Assembly (NCBI GenBank): GCA_026393895.1
Contig: JAPKZG010000093.1
Span: 1 to 49,067 of the forward strand
Source: Candidatus Aminicenantota bacterium
Lineage (GTDB): Bacteria > Acidobacteriota > Aminicenantia > Aminicenantales > UBA4085
DNA: 49,067 bases
Direction of reading: 5' to 3'
The notes under the pieces are model-generated. The model was not told the DNA's origin and did not search any database. It saw only the letters and a program-made list of their open reading frames with translations. Within the stretch, counting starts at the first letter, position 1. Each line of letters opens with the position of its first letter. The translations under genes were made by a program, and so were the position numbers. Positions 22,857-31,372 of this stretch are shown in pieces.

Positions 22857-23807
22857 TCAGAGGAGATACTTGCCGTCGCGGGCGATCCAGCGTCTTTTAG
22901 CGAAGATGGAGGCCTTCTCGATGAGGGCGTCGTAGTGATGGCGGCTTGTGTTCGTCCCGATCCCGTAGGAATCGCCGATGGCGAAATGAACCGTGCCGAA
23001 TGCTTTTTCGGCCTCGAGCATGTTGGGGCAAATCCGGGCGCCTTTGTTCGTGCCGACGCCGAATTCGCCGATAATCCGGCCGGTCGGATCGTCGCCGATG
23101 TTCTTGAGGATCGCCTCGATTCCCTTTCCGGAGGCGAAGGCCAGCGTCCCTTTCTTGAATTCCATCACTCCGCGGCCAAGCTTGTCGTCGATCAGGCTGA
23201 TCACGAGCCGCCCGGTGAACGTCTCCTCGACCGGGGCGGTGTAGCATTCCCCGGCGGGGAGGTTCCCGTGGCGTCCGCGCCGGGAGATATCCCCGATGTC
23301 AATATGCCAGTCGCGCTTTTGAACGCTGAAGGAAATGTCCGTCCCGGCCGGGTTCGTAACGCGGACATCGCCGGCGTTCCGTATCAAATCCCGGATTCTT
23401 TTCGTTAGGGAGGCCAGTTCGACGTAGTCGATGTTGACCAGCCGCTCCATCATGTCGACCGTGATGCCGGGCATCATGCAGAGCCGGCCGTGGGCTTCAC
23501 CCGTCTTGACCATGTATCCCCGGAACGGTTTTTCCGCGATCCGGGCGTCGAGCATGTAGACCATCACCTTCGGGCTTTTTTCGGCCAGCAGCCGAAACAG
23601 CCGGGTCGGCTCCCGGATCGGCCGGAGGGTTTCGGTCATCAAGTAGGTCGTCGTCTCGGCCCCGGCCCTCCTGGCCCAATAGGCGAAGGCCTCGGCGATC
23701 TCCATTTTGTCCTTGTCCGTGACGAGGAAGAAGTCCTCGCCGGCCTTGATTTTGAGGGATTGATTGACGGCTTTCCCCGCTGCCGCGTACAACCTGCGGT
23801 TTTTCAT
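22857..23807 (-). CDS. M29-like metallo-aminopeptidase
   Basis: A 316-residue protein related to the thermophilic aminopeptidases T/S of family M29, which use two metals to remove N-terminal residues. The family core is present: LPAGECYTAPVEETFTG, GEFGVGTNKGARICPNMLEAEKAFGTVHFAIGDSYG (shown only in part: key are Glu of GEFG, Glu of LEAEKA and His of VHFAIGDS) and a final HHYDALI that supplies further ligands. It is shorter than classical M29 enzymes (about 400 residues), the difference lying in the N-terminal half. It is last in the rpsA-HU-HIT-ppiD operon, 5 bp after ppiD. Confidence 0.82.
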   Translation of the reverse strand: MKNRRLYAAAGKAVNQSLKIKAGEDFFLVTDKDKMEIAEAFAYWARRAGAETTTYLMTETLRPIREPTRLFRLLAEKSPKVMVYMLDARIAEKPFRGYMVKTGEAHGRLCMMPGITVDMMERLVNIDYVELASLTKRIRDLIRNAGDVRVTNPAGTDISFSVQKRDWHIDIGDISRRGRHGNLPAGECYTAPVEETFTGRLVISLIDDKLGRGVMEFKKGTLAFASGKGIEAILKNIGDDPTGRIIGEFGVGTNKGARICPNMLEAEKAFGTVHFAIGDSYGIGTNTSRHHYDALIEKASIFAKRRWIARDGKYLL

Positions 23808-23812
23808 CGACG

Positions 23813-25744
23813 CTATTTTGTCGTTTCGTACCGCGAAAGAATGTCCTGGGTTATCGTGAGGAACTTGTCGTACTTGATCTTGACGCCTTTATCCGTCCGG
23901 AGCTTGGCCAAATACGCCTGGAGGAATTTATTCTTTTTCATGCCCAGGACCTGCTCGGTTTCGGTCTCTTTCGTCTTTTCGAATTCCGCCCGGGTCGACT
24001 CCTTTCGGTCGAGCACGCGGAGCAGAGCGTACCCGGTCTCGAAAGCGAACGGCTCGCCGGCCTGGTTCAGGGGAAGGGTAAAGGCTAGGTCATCGGCTTG
24101 CTTGCTTTCGCCGATGACGGCGATATATTGCTCCCGTTTGTGAGTGTCGACCGTCTTGATCTCGAGATTGTTCTTGGCCGCCAGGTCCTCCCAGTTTTTA
24201 TCGGTGAGCCGGGCCTTGACGCCGGTGAGAACGGCCAGGGCTTTTTCCTTCTTGCGTTCGTTCGTCAGGTCGGTTTCGACGTTCGCTTTGACCTCGTCGA
24301 ACGTCGCCGGCCGCGGCGCCTCGATTTTTCGGAGTTCAGCCAGGCCGACGCCGGCGAACGTGTAGAGCGGGGCGGAGATTTCTTTTTCCTTGAGCCCGAA
24401 AAGCGCGGAGCTTACGGCGCCGGACGGGTCGTTCTCGCCCCACGCTTCCCCGCTTTTCAACAGCCCGGTGGATTCGGCCTTCAGGTTGGACTTTTTCAGC
24501 ACCGCCTCGAGGCTCTTGGCAGATTTGGCTTCCTTTTCGATTTTAGCGATCCTGCTGCCGGCGAGTTCGCGAGCTTTTTCGTCGAGAAGAATCGTCCGGA
24601 TCTGGGCCTTGGCCCCCGCCAGGGGAGTCGTCGTCGCAGCCATCTTTTCCGTGACCCGGATGATAGCGATCCCGTCCGTTTCGGCGACGAGGTCCGACGT
24701 CTGGCCGGCCGCCAATCGGTTGATTTCATCCTGTTCGGCCTGCGGCAGCGACTTCCAGTCGTAGAGCCCGTAATCGCCGCCGTCGGCGGCCTTGGCGTCC
24801 TTGGAGAACTCCTTGGCCAGGCCGGCGAAATCCCCGCCTTTGCGGAGACGGTCGAGAACGTTTCGGGCCTCGGCTTCGACCAGGGCCTTGTCTTTACCGG
24901 CGGATGGAAGCCAGATCCGGCCCGCCTTGACGGTTTCCGGATTCACGAACCGGGCCTGGTTGGCCTCGTAATATTTTTCGATGTCCTTGTCGGACAGTTC
25001 GATTTCCTTTTTCAGGTCCTCCGTTTTGAGAAAAACGGCGACGCCTTCCCGCTTCTCCGGGATCTTGTACCCGTCCTTGTGGGCCTCAAAATAAGCTTGG
25101 ACCTCGGCCGGTTCCGGTGCCTTGTCGAGGGTCACCTTGGAGGTCTCCAAAATCAGCGTCTCGATCTTGGCCGAATCGTTGGTCTTTTGATAATTGGCCC
25201 AGACCTCCTCGGGTGTAACGGCCAGGCCGGCCGTCAGAAGCTGGACCATCTTGGTCAGAATGATGTCCTGGCGAAGGCCGTTTTCGAAATCGCCGACCTT
25301 GATGTGGTTGTACTGGAGGGCCCTCTTGTAGGCTTCGTAGCCGACGAATTTGCCGTTTTGCTGGAGGCCGGGAAGGGCCGTGATCCGGTCGCGGAGTTCC
25401 GCGTCAGTCGTCTGGAGCCGGAGTTCCTTGGCCTTGTCGAGGAGGAGGGCTTGTTCAACGAGCTGTTCCAAAACCTGCTGGGGAACGTTGAGCTGTTCGA
25501 TGAAGGCCTTGTCGATTTCCTTGTATTGGGATTTGAGAGCTTCGAGCCGGTTGCGAAGGGCCTGGAAATAATCGTCGCCGCTGATTTTTTGCCTGCCGAC
25601 GACGGCCAACGTGTTCCCGCCGCCGCCTTCTCCCAGTTTTCCGGACGCGCCCCAGATGAAAAAGATCGAAATGATGAAGGCGGCGACCACGAACCAGAGA
25701 ATCGGCTTCAGGGCCTGCATGTTTTTGCGCATGGATTTGAGCAT
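23813..25744 (-). CDS. ppiD: PpiD/SurA-type membrane-anchored peptidyl-prolyl isomerase chaperone
   Basis: A 643-residue periplasmic folding factor with one N-terminal membrane anchor (about 15-32, ILWFVVAAFIISIFFIWGAS), the PpiD topology. The chaperone SurA_N-like part (VVGRQKISGDDYFQALRNRL, LEQLVEQALLLDKAKELRLQ) is followed by a parvulin-like domain near 250-370, seen in AEARNVLDRLRKGGDFAGLA and KEFSKDAKAADGGDYGLYD. A second, weaker parvulin-like segment may lie near 430-500. PpiD assists proteins emerging from the Sec translocon. It lies in the rpsA operon with HIT and HU upstream. Enzymatic isomerase activity is not assured in this family. Confidence 0.88.
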   Translation of the reverse strand: MLKSMRKNMQALKPILWFVVAAFIISIFFIWGASGKLGEGGGGNTLAVVGRQKISGDDYFQALRNRLEALKSQYKEIDKAFIEQLNVPQQVLEQLVEQALLLDKAKELRLQTTDAELRDRITALPGLQQNGKFVGYEAYKRALQYNHIKVGDFENGLRQDIILTKMVQLLTAGLAVTPEEVWANYQKTNDSAKIETLILETSKVTLDKAPEPAEVQAYFEAHKDGYKIPEKREGVAVFLKTEDLKKEIELSDKDIEKYYEANQARFVNPETVKAGRIWLPSAGKDKALVEAEARNVLDRLRKGGDFAGLAKEFSKDAKAADGGDYGLYDWKSLPQAEQDEINRLAAGQTSDLVAETDGIAIIRVTEKMAATTTPLAGAKAQIRTILLDEKARELAGSRIAKIEKEAKSAKSLEAVLKKSNLKAESTGLLKSGEAWGENDPSGAVSSALFGLKEKEISAPLYTFAGVGLAELRKIEAPRPATFDEVKANVETDLTNERKKEKALAVLTGVKARLTDKNWEDLAAKNNLEIKTVDTHKREQYIAVIGESKQADDLAFTLPLNQAGEPFAFETGYALLRVLDRKESTRAEFEKTKETETEQVLGMKKNKFLQAYLAKLRTDKGVKIKYDKFLTITQDILSRYETTK

Positions 25745-25768
25745 CAGTTGACCTCGGGGACCCGGGGG

Positions 25769-26281
25769 TCATGGATTTGGAGGATGAGACCGGCGGTCTC
25801 GGCGAAAGAGGGGCGCGAGCCGGGCGTAGGTCGTCTCGAGATCCTCGATGACGATTTTCGTCCGGCCGCAGACGGGCATGAAGTTGGAGTCGCCGGTCCA
25901 GCGGGGAACGATGTGCAGATGAAAATGATCGATGACGCCGGCGCCGGCCGCCCGGCCCAGGTTCAGGCCGATGTTGAATCCCTGGGGATGGTAATGTTTT
26001 TTCAGGACGCGCAGGCTCCGCCGGAGAAGTTCGGTCATTTCCCCGGTCACTTCCCGGGAGGCGCGCTCGAGAGCGGCCGAGTGGCGGTACGGCGCGATCA
26101 TGAGATGGCCGGGAAGATAGGGGTATTTGTTCATCAGCACGAAGGCCAGCCGGCCGCGGTCAAGGACGTAGGCCGAAGCGTCGTCCCGGGCCCGGGCGGC
26201 CCGGCAAAAGACGCAGCCGTTCGATTTTTTCGACGTGCTCCGGATGTAGGACTCCCGCCAGGGAGCGGCGATATATTCCAT
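25769..26281 (-). CDS. HIT-family nucleotide hydrolase/phosphorylase
   Basis: A 170-residue histidine-triad protein acting on nucleotide phosphates such as Ap4A or nucleoside phosphoramidates. The triad reads HFHLHIVPRW, with His119, His121 and His123 (His121 is the family nucleophile position). An N-terminal CVFC (Cys23, Cys26) fits the zinc site of the Ap4A-phosphorylase-like branch, and NKYPYLPGHLMIAPYRH is the conserved substrate region. It starts 1 bp after the HU stop and is followed by ppiD, so it is operonic. Exact substrate unknown. Confidence 0.92.
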   Translation of the reverse strand: MEYIAAPWRESYIRSTSKKSNGCVFCRAARARDDASAYVLDRGRLAFVLMNKYPYLPGHLMIAPYRHSAALERASREVTGEMTELLRRSLRVLKKHYHPQGFNIGLNLGRAAGAGVIDHFHLHIVPRWTGDSNFMPVCGRTKIVIEDLETTYARLAPLFRRDRRSHPPNP

Positions 26282-26282
26282 G

Positions 26283-26558
26283 TTATTTGTTGATCAATTC
26301 CTTGAGCAGTTTGCTCGGCTTGAAATAGAGGACTTTCTTCGACGGGACCTTGACCGGATCGCCCGTCCGCGGGTTGCGGCCCGAGCGGGGGGGACGATAC
26401 CGGAACCGGAAGGAACCGAAGCCCCGGACCTCGATCTCCTCCCCGGCCAGCAGGGCGCCCTTGATGGTGTCGAAGAACATGTTGACCCCGGTTTCGGCCT
26501 CTTGTTTGGCGATGTTCAGTTCCTTGGAGATCTTGTTGATGAGGTCGGCCTTAATCAT
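26283..26558 (-). CDS. HU/IHF-family DNA-bending protein
   Basis: A 91-residue histone-like protein. The start MIKADLINKISKEL, the core EIEVRGFGSFRFRYRPPRSGRNPRTGDPV (key: GFGSF and the arm RNPRTG) and the final FKPSKLLKELINK match HU and IHF. HU bends and compacts DNA as a dimer. It overlaps the rpsA stop by 8 bp; rpsA followed by an IHF/HU gene is a widespread order (rpsA-ihfB in proteobacteria). HU and IHF subunits cannot be told apart safely here. Confidence 0.95.
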   Translation of the reverse strand: MIKADLINKISKELNIAKQEAETGVNMFFDTIKGALLAGEEIEVRGFGSFRFRYRPPRSGRNPRTGDPVKVPSKKVLYFKPSKLLKELINK

Positions 26559-28299
26559 TGGGTTTTTCCTCCGTGTCGGCGCCCGATTTCTTGGCGTTTT
26601 GCAGCTGGCGAAGCTGGTCTTTGATCAGGTCGCCGAAGGTCAGCCGGTCGTCCTGGGTTTCCTGGTACTTCTGGTATTCCTGCTTTTGCAGTTCGGATAG
26701 GGCTTGGCGGAAACTGAGGGAGATCTTCTTGTCCCGGGGATTCATCTTGATGATTTTCGCCGGTTTGACCTCGCCGACCGAGACGACCTCGGCCGGATTC
26801 TCGACCTTTTTCTCGTCGATTTCGGAATTGAAGACGACACCCTCGATGCCGGGGAGGATTTCGGCAAAGACGCCGAATTCGGCGATCCGGACGATCTTGA
26901 CGTTGAGCAGGTCGCCGACTTTCTGCCGGATGAAGAATTCCTCCCAGATATCGCCCTCGAGTTGTTTGATGCCGAGAGACACCTTCTGTTTTTCGACGTC
27001 GATGTTCAGGAGGACGGCTTCGGCCTCGTCGCCCACTTTCAGCTTGGCCGATGGATGCTTGATCTTTTCCCAGGAAATGTCGGTGATGTGGATCAAGCCT
27101 TCGATTCCGGGTTCGACTTCCAGGAACGCCCCGAAATCAGTGATGGACGTGATTTTCCCCTTGATCCGGGTGCCGGGGACGAGGCGCTGCTTGAGCTGTT
27201 CGAGCGGGTGGGGCTGGGTTTGTTTCAAGCCGAGGGAGATGCGCCTGGAGGTCGGGTTGACGTCCAGGATGGAGACGGTCACCTTGTCGCCGAGGTTGAG
27301 GAGCTTTTTCGGATGAATCATTTTTCGCGACCAGGTCAGGTCGGAAATATGGACCAGGCCCTCGATCCCGGGTTCCAGTTCGACGAAGGCCCCGAAATCG
27401 GTCAGCGACGAGACCTTCCCCTCGATCCGGTCCCCGGGTTTGTATTTCGCCTCGATGTCGTCCCACGGATTGGGGGTGAGCTGCTTGACCCCCAACGAGA
27501 TTTTTTCTTCCTTTTCGTTGAAATCGAGGACGAGGACCTCGACTTCCTGGCCGACCTTGAACATTTCATGCGGATGGCCGATTTTGCCCCAGGTCATGTC
27601 CGAGACGTGAAGCAGCCCTTCGACGCCGCCGATGTCGACGAACGCGCCGAAGCTTGTCAGCGACCGGACAAATCCCTTGAGCTTCTGGCCCTTCTGGATC
27701 TGGCTGAAGACGATTTTCTTTTTCTTGTCCCGTTCCTCCATCAAATAGGCCTTGTGGGAGACGACGGCGTTTTCGGTCTTGCGGTCGTACTTGATCACCT
27801 TGACTTTGAGGGTCTGGCCGACGAGCTTAGCCGGATCCTTGAGAGGCCGGAGCTCGGCGTGGGAATCGGGCATGAATGCTTTCAGGCCGACGTTAACGGT
27901 GTAGCCGTTCTTGATGCGTTCGATGACCCGGCCGTTGATGGATGAGCCGTCTTCGAAGGATTTTTCCAGGAGTTCGAGGGCTCTCCGGGCGTCGGCCTGG
28001 CGTTTGGACAGGATGAAGTAGCCTTCCTTCGAATCGGTCCTCTCCAGGACGGCTTCGATCGAGTCCCCCGCTTGGGGAAGACGGGCTTCGGCGCTTTCGG
28101 TGAAATCCTCGATGGGGATGACGCCTTCGCTTTTCAAGCCGATGTCGACGAGAATGTGGCTGGGCATGACTTTAACGACGCGGCCGGTGACGATTTTCCC
28201 GGGGCTGACTTCCTGGGAGCTGAATTGGTACTTGTCCAGCAGGTTTTCGTAATCCTCGGATGTGATTTTTTCGTTGTTCTGTTTCTGTTCTTCGGTCAT
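26551..28299 (-). CDS. rpsA: Small-subunit ribosomal protein bS1
   Basis: bS1 delivers structured mRNAs to the 30S subunit. The 582-residue product has six S1 RNA-binding domains. The first two are divergent (GKIVTGRVVKVMPSHILVDI; INGRVIERIKNGYTVNVGLK) and the next three close to consensus (LKGFVRSLTSFGAFVDIGGV; IEGKVSSLTDFGAFVELEPG; IKGKITSITDFGAFLEVEPG). The sixth is again divergent (LNVKIVRIAEFGVFAEILPG). ATG 28299 is chosen because AAGGAGA lies just upstream and MTEEQKQ is followed at once by domain 1; an in-frame extension to 28449 has no S1 similarity. It leads a five-gene operon. Confidence 0.97.
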   Translation of the reverse strand: MTEEQKQNNEKITSEDYENLLDKYQFSSQEVSPGKIVTGRVVKVMPSHILVDIGLKSEGVIPIEDFTESAEARLPQAGDSIEAVLERTDSKEGYFILSKRQADARRALELLEKSFEDGSSINGRVIERIKNGYTVNVGLKAFMPDSHAELRPLKDPAKLVGQTLKVKVIKYDRKTENAVVSHKAYLMEERDKKKKIVFSQIQKGQKLKGFVRSLTSFGAFVDIGGVEGLLHVSDMTWGKIGHPHEMFKVGQEVEVLVLDFNEKEEKISLGVKQLTPNPWDDIEAKYKPGDRIEGKVSSLTDFGAFVELEPGIEGLVHISDLTWSRKMIHPKKLLNLGDKVTVSILDVNPTSRRISLGLKQTQPHPLEQLKQRLVPGTRIKGKITSITDFGAFLEVEPGIEGLIHITDISWEKIKHPSAKLKVGDEAEAVLLNIDVEKQKVSLGIKQLEGDIWEEFFIRQKVGDLLNVKIVRIAEFGVFAEILPGIEGVVFNSEIDEKKVENPAEVVSVGEVKPAKIIKMNPRDKKISLSFRQALSELQKQEYQKYQETQDDRLTFGDLIKDQLRQLQNAKKSGADTEEKPND

Positions 28300-28439
28300 G
28301 GGGTCTCCTTGAAAGGCTGGGCGTCGAAGGGGGGTAGAATCGGATGATCCGAAACTTCGATGGTCCTGGTTTTCCCGGTTACGAAATTTGCTCCGCGGAG
28401 CATAGGGAAGCCGATTTGAATCTTTGACATGGTATTCAT
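28296..28439 (-). CDS. Possible 47-residue leader peptide upstream of rpsA
   Basis: A short frame opening at ATG 28439, 16 nt after the expected rpsA transcription start. It ends in a TGA that overlaps the rpsA ATG as ATGA. It encodes MNTMSKIQIGFPMLRGANFV and 27 more residues. Its position inside the leader and the exact overlap allow translational coupling. There is no ribosome site and no family match, so it may be chance. Confidence 0.25.
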   Translation of the reverse strand: MNTMSKIQIGFPMLRGANFVTGKTRTIEVSDHPILPPFDAQPFKETP

Positions 28440-28461
28440 AATGAGCCAAAAAAGATGGCTA

Positions 28462-28490
28462 AGTCTAAACGATTCGCCCCTCTTTGTCAA
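28462..28490 (-). promoter_or_regulatory. Promoter of the rpsA operon
   Basis: On the minus strand TTGACA (28490-28485), 17-bp spacer and TAGACT (28467-28462). The expected start near 28455 gives a leader of about 156 nt, long enough for autoregulation by S1 as known in other bacteria. Confidence 0.75.
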
Positions 28491-28502
28491 CCGCTAAGTA
28501 AA

Positions 28503-28800
28503 GACGATAATTGAACTTACGGCGAGGCACCCGATTTGGCTTCGCCCTTTGTCGCCCGGCCTGAACTTAGCCTCGGCGTGGCCGGAGCGACGTCGTCCGG
28601 TTTAGGCTTTTCGAACTGCGGGCTTTGCAGTCCTTTGCGACCCTTGGGAGTCAGGGCGGGCTTTGCAGTCCTACGTGAGTTCGGCGAGCGAGGACGGTCC
28701 TCGGAAACCCCGTTTAATCCGTTGCTTAATTCTTTATTGATGATTTGAGCGTCAGGGCAAGAATCCTTTTCGCAATGACTCATCTCAGTGTTTCCATTAT
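28503..28800. repeat. Non-coding region with direct repeats upstream of rpsA
   Basis: No recognisable gene. A 16-bp sequence CGGGCTTTGCAGTCCT occurs twice, at 28619-28634 and 28657-28672 (38-bp period). TGAACTTA followed by GCGAGG- or GCCTCGG-type sequence occurs at about 28512 and 28562. A minus-strand open frame of 88 codons (28783-28517) exists, but its product is low in hydrophobic residues, rich in Pro/Arg/Ser/Lys and looks like translated repeat. The block may be a fragment of a dispersed repeat or a structured RNA. Confidence 0.4.
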
Positions 28801-28835
28801 CTGAATCTCGCTGAGGCGGATTTATCGCTCTCAGG

Positions 28836-28931
28836 TCCGGCCGTTACCCCGGAAACGGATCCCCGGAGCGGAGTGGGACCCTCGTCAGGGTGACGCAGCG
28901 GAGTGGGATGCGTTTACGGGGTCAGGCCGGA
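28836..28931. repeat. Palindromic intergenic repeat, copy 2
   Basis: Left arm begins TCCGGCCGTTACCCCGGAAA at 28836 and right arm ends TTACGGGGTCAGGCCGGA at 28931; the arms are about 85 percent complementary over 27 bp. Inside are a direct repeat GCGGAGTGGGA (28868 and 28898) and a small hairpin ACCCTCGTCAGGGT (28878-28891). Positions 28853-28873 equal 3784-3804 exactly. It lies 31 bp beyond the scpB stop, as copy 1 lies 38 bp beyond ffh. Confidence 0.75.
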
Positions 28932-28962
28932 CGATTGAACAGAGGCAACGCCGACGTTGAAT

Positions 28963-29499
28963 TCAAGCGTTGCCTTCCTCGAGGATCCGCTTCAGCTCCT
29001 CCTCGCGGGGGAGTTCCTCGAGGGAATTCAAGCCGAAATAGGTCAGGAATTTTTCGGTGGTCCGGTAAAGGAGGGGCCGGCCCGGGGCGTTCTTGCGGCC
29101 GGAGATTTTAATGAGCTTGTTCTCGAGCAGGGTGTGGAGGGAATGGGTCGAGTCGACGCCGCGGATGGTCATGATGTCGGTTTGGGTCACGGGCTGATGA
29201 TAAGCGACGGCCGAAAGCGCCTCGAGGGCGGCGGCCGAGAGTTTTTTCCTCCGTTCGATCTGGAGCAGTTTCCGGACGGGGGGATCATAGGTCGGTTTGG
29301 TCATGAAGACCCAGCCGCCGCCCGTCTGAACCAGGCGGATGGGCCGGGGTGCCTCCTCCATTTCCGTCCCGAGGTTGAGAAGGCCCTGAAGGATCTCCTC
29401 CTCGGGAACGTCGTCCAGAACCTCTTTGATTTTATCCAGGGTCAAAGGCTCGACCGAGATGAAAATCAACGCTTCGAGTATGTTTTTCAAATCGTCCAT
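28963..29499 (-). CDS. scpB: Segregation and condensation protein ScpB
   Basis: ScpB is the winged-helix (kite) subunit of the SMC-ScpAB condensin that compacts and separates the chromosome. The 178 residues contain the family blocks ILEALIFISVEPLTLDKIKE, LSAAALEALSAVAYHQPVTQ, DIMTIRGVDSTHSLHTLLEN and GRPLLYRTTEKFLTYFGLNS, then EELPREEELK. Its ATG overlaps the scpA stop by one base (TGATG). It is the last gene of the M50-trpS-scpA-scpB operon. No smc gene is present in the window. Confidence 0.96.
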   Translation of the reverse strand: MDDLKNILEALIFISVEPLTLDKIKEVLDDVPEEEILQGLLNLGTEMEEAPRPIRLVQTGGGWVFMTKPTYDPPVRKLLQIERRKKLSAAALEALSAVAYHQPVTQTDIMTIRGVDSTHSLHTLLENKLIKISGRKNAPGRPLLYRTTEKFLTYFGLNSLEELPREEELKRILEEGNA

Positions 29500-30356
29500 C
29501 AGGCGACCTCACCGGCCGGCTCTTTCCGGAGCCAGACCTTGATCGTGTGAAACAGCTGTTCCTGGACGGCCACGACGAGACGGGCCTTGATCAGTTCCAG
29601 GAGGCAGAAAAAAGCGACCAACGCCTCTTCGAGCGTCTCCTGGGCGTCCAGGTATTCGAGAAAATCGAGAAAGCCCCGCTCGCGCAGGGCGGCCACGATT
29701 TCCTTGGTTTTGTCGGTAACCGAGAGCTCCTTGACCTTGAGGACCCTTTGCGGCGCGGCCTGTTTCCGTTTCATCATGGCGAAGAACGATTCGGCCAGAT
29801 CGAACAGCGAAACTTCGATCAGGTCAAGGTCCTCTTCGGGAAGAGGGACGTTGAGGGCCGTCCGCCGCCAGATCGTAGATTGTTCCTCCTCTTTGTCCCG
29901 GAGCACCGCGGAGACGACTTTCACCCGCTCGTAGTCTTCCGTCCGGTCGGGCCGCTCTTTCCGGGGATCGATGTCCGGTTCGACCGGCTGCTCCCGGGGA
30001 AGGAGGATTTGCGACTTGATGTAAATCAGGAGGGCGGCCATCAGCAGAAATTCGGCCTCCCGGTCGAGGTTGATGCGCTCCCGGCCGTGGAGGTAGTTGA
30101 GATATTCCCGGGTGATCAGGGCGAGGGGGATGTCCTCGATTTCGATTTTCTTCTTTTTAATTAGAAAAAGAAGCAGGTCGAGCGGGCCTTCGAAGATGTC
30201 GAGCTTGATTTGGTATCCGTCTTCCGCTCCGGACACGTCGCCCCTTTCGAGAGGGCCTTCCTCGTTGGGAAATTCCCGGTCAAAAGCGGCGGGGGATTCG
30301 AGGGAGAAGGACGCTTCGAGGGGTCCATTCTCGTTCGGGAATTCGCGGCGGGGCAT
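29499..30356 (-). CDS. scpA: Segregation and condensation protein ScpA
   Basis: ScpA is the kleisin that bridges the SMC heads. The 285-residue product has the N-terminal kleisin helix region YQIKLDIFEGPLDLLLFLIK, EFLLMAALLIYIKSQILLP, and the C-terminal winged helix ETLEEALVAFFCLLELIKAR. Compared with typical ScpA (about 240-260) it has an extra N-terminal stretch of some 47 residues. In it REFPNENGPLE (4-14) is repeated as REFPNEEGPLE (27-37). No later start codon suits the domain better, so the extension appears genuine. It follows trpS by 17 bp. Confidence 0.95.
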   Translation of the reverse strand: MPRREFPNENGPLEASFSLESPAAFDREFPNEEGPLERGDVSGAEDGYQIKLDIFEGPLDLLLFLIKKKKIEIEDIPLALITREYLNYLHGRERINLDREAEFLLMAALLIYIKSQILLPREQPVEPDIDPRKERPDRTEDYERVKVVSAVLRDKEEEQSTIWRRTALNVPLPEEDLDLIEVSLFDLAESFFAMMKRKQAAPQRVLKVKELSVTDKTKEIVAALRERGFLDFLEYLDAQETLEEALVAFFCLLELIKARLVVAVQEQLFHTIKVWLRKEPAGEVA

Positions 30357-30373
30357 GCGTCCGGACCTTGAAC

Positions 30374-31372
30374 CTAAAATCCCAGGGCGTCCCGGACCTC
30401 GGCCATCGTAGCCTGGGCGACGCGGCGCGCCTGGACGTTCCCGGCTTCGAGAATTTCCCAGATTTTCTCCGGGTGTTCCTCAAAACGGCGGCGCCGTTCC
30501 CAGACCGGTTCGAGAAAACGGAACAGATGTTCCAGAACGACGCCCTTGCAGTCACGGCATCCGATCCCGGCCGTCCGGCAGCCGCGGGCGATTTCATCCT
30601 GTTTGTCCTTGGGGACGAACGCCTTGTGGAGGGTGAAGACCGGGCAATCGTCCGGTTCGCCCGGGTCGGACCGGCGGACGCGGCGCGTGTCGGTGACCAT
30701 CGGCATGATTTTCTGGCGGATCGTTTCGGCCGAATCCTTCAGGTAGACGGCGTTGCCGTAGGATTTGCTCATCTTCCGTCCGTCCGTCCCGGCCAGCCGT
30801 GGAATTTCGGTCAACATCGTCTGCGGTTCGGGGAAGATCGGGCCGAAGATGCGGTTGAACCGGCGGACGATCTCGCGGGTCAATTCGACATGGGCGGCCT
30901 GGTCCTCGCCGACGGGGACGTAGTCGGCCTTGTAAATGACGATGTCCGCGGCCTGCAGGACGGGATACCCGAGGAACCCGTATGTGTTCAGCTCTTTTTC
31001 CTGGAGTTCCTTCAGCTGTTCCTTGTATGTCGGCACCCGCTCGAGCCAGGGGAGCGGAGTGACCATGGACAGGAGGAGGTGGAGTTCGGCATGTTCCTTG
31101 ACCTCGGATTGGACGAACAGGACGCACTTGTCCGGATCGAGGCCGACGCTGAGCCAATCGACCGCGATTTCGAAGGACCAGCCCTTGATTGCCTTCGCGT
31201 TCATGTATTCCGAGCTCAGGGCGTGCCAGGTGACGATCGCGTAGAAGCACCGGTAGAGGTCCTGAAATTTGACCCAGTTGCGGAGAGCCCCGACGTAATT
31301 GCCGAGGTGAAGCGGTCCGGTCGGCCGGACGCCGCTGAGGACGGTTTTGCGGGGGGCGGGGGTCGCGTTCAT
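30374..31372 (-). CDS. trpS: Tryptophanyl-tRNA synthetase
   Basis: TrpRS charges tRNA-Trp. The 332 residues match the compact bacterial class Ic enzyme. The HIGH-type motif is PTGPLHLGN (about 17-25) and KMSKS is intact in GRKMSKSYGN (near 200). Other marks are GYPVLQAADIVIYKA and VPVGEDQAAHVELTREI. The ATG at 31372 overlaps the stop of the upstream M50 protease as ATGA. A longer in-frame reading upstream runs through that protease in another frame and is spurious. Followed by scpA, an order seen in several bacterial groups. Confidence 0.97.
   Translation of the reverse strand: MNATPAPRKTVLSGVRPTGPLHLGNYVGALRNWVKFQDLYRCFYAIVTWHALSSEYMNAKAIKGWSFEIAVDWLSVGLDPDKCVLFVQSEVKEHAELHLLLSMVTPLPWLERVPTYKEQLKELQEKELNTYGFLGYPVLQAADIVIYKADYVPVGEDQAAHVELTREIVRRFNRIFGPIFPEPQTMLTEIPRLAGTDGRKMSKSYGNAVYLKDSAETIRQKIMPMVTDTRRVRRSDPGEPDDCPVFTLHKAFVPKDKQDEIARGCRTAGIGCRDCKGVVLEHLFRFLEPVWERRRRFEEHPEKIWEILEAGNVQARRVAQATMAEVRDALGF

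Noticed and set aside
24098..26293. A 731-codon open frame on the plus strand
   Set aside because: It lies antisense to ppiD and the HIT gene, which have clear family motifs. Its product is a GC-driven low-quality translation with no domain.
26551..28449. An rpsA start at 28449
   Set aside because: The extra 50 residues have no S1 similarity, while the ATG at 28299 has a good ribosome site.
28517..28783. An 88-codon minus-strand gene
   Set aside because: Composition is Pro/Arg/Ser/Lys-rich without hydrophobic core, there is no ribosome site, and it spans direct repeats; more likely a repeat than a protein.
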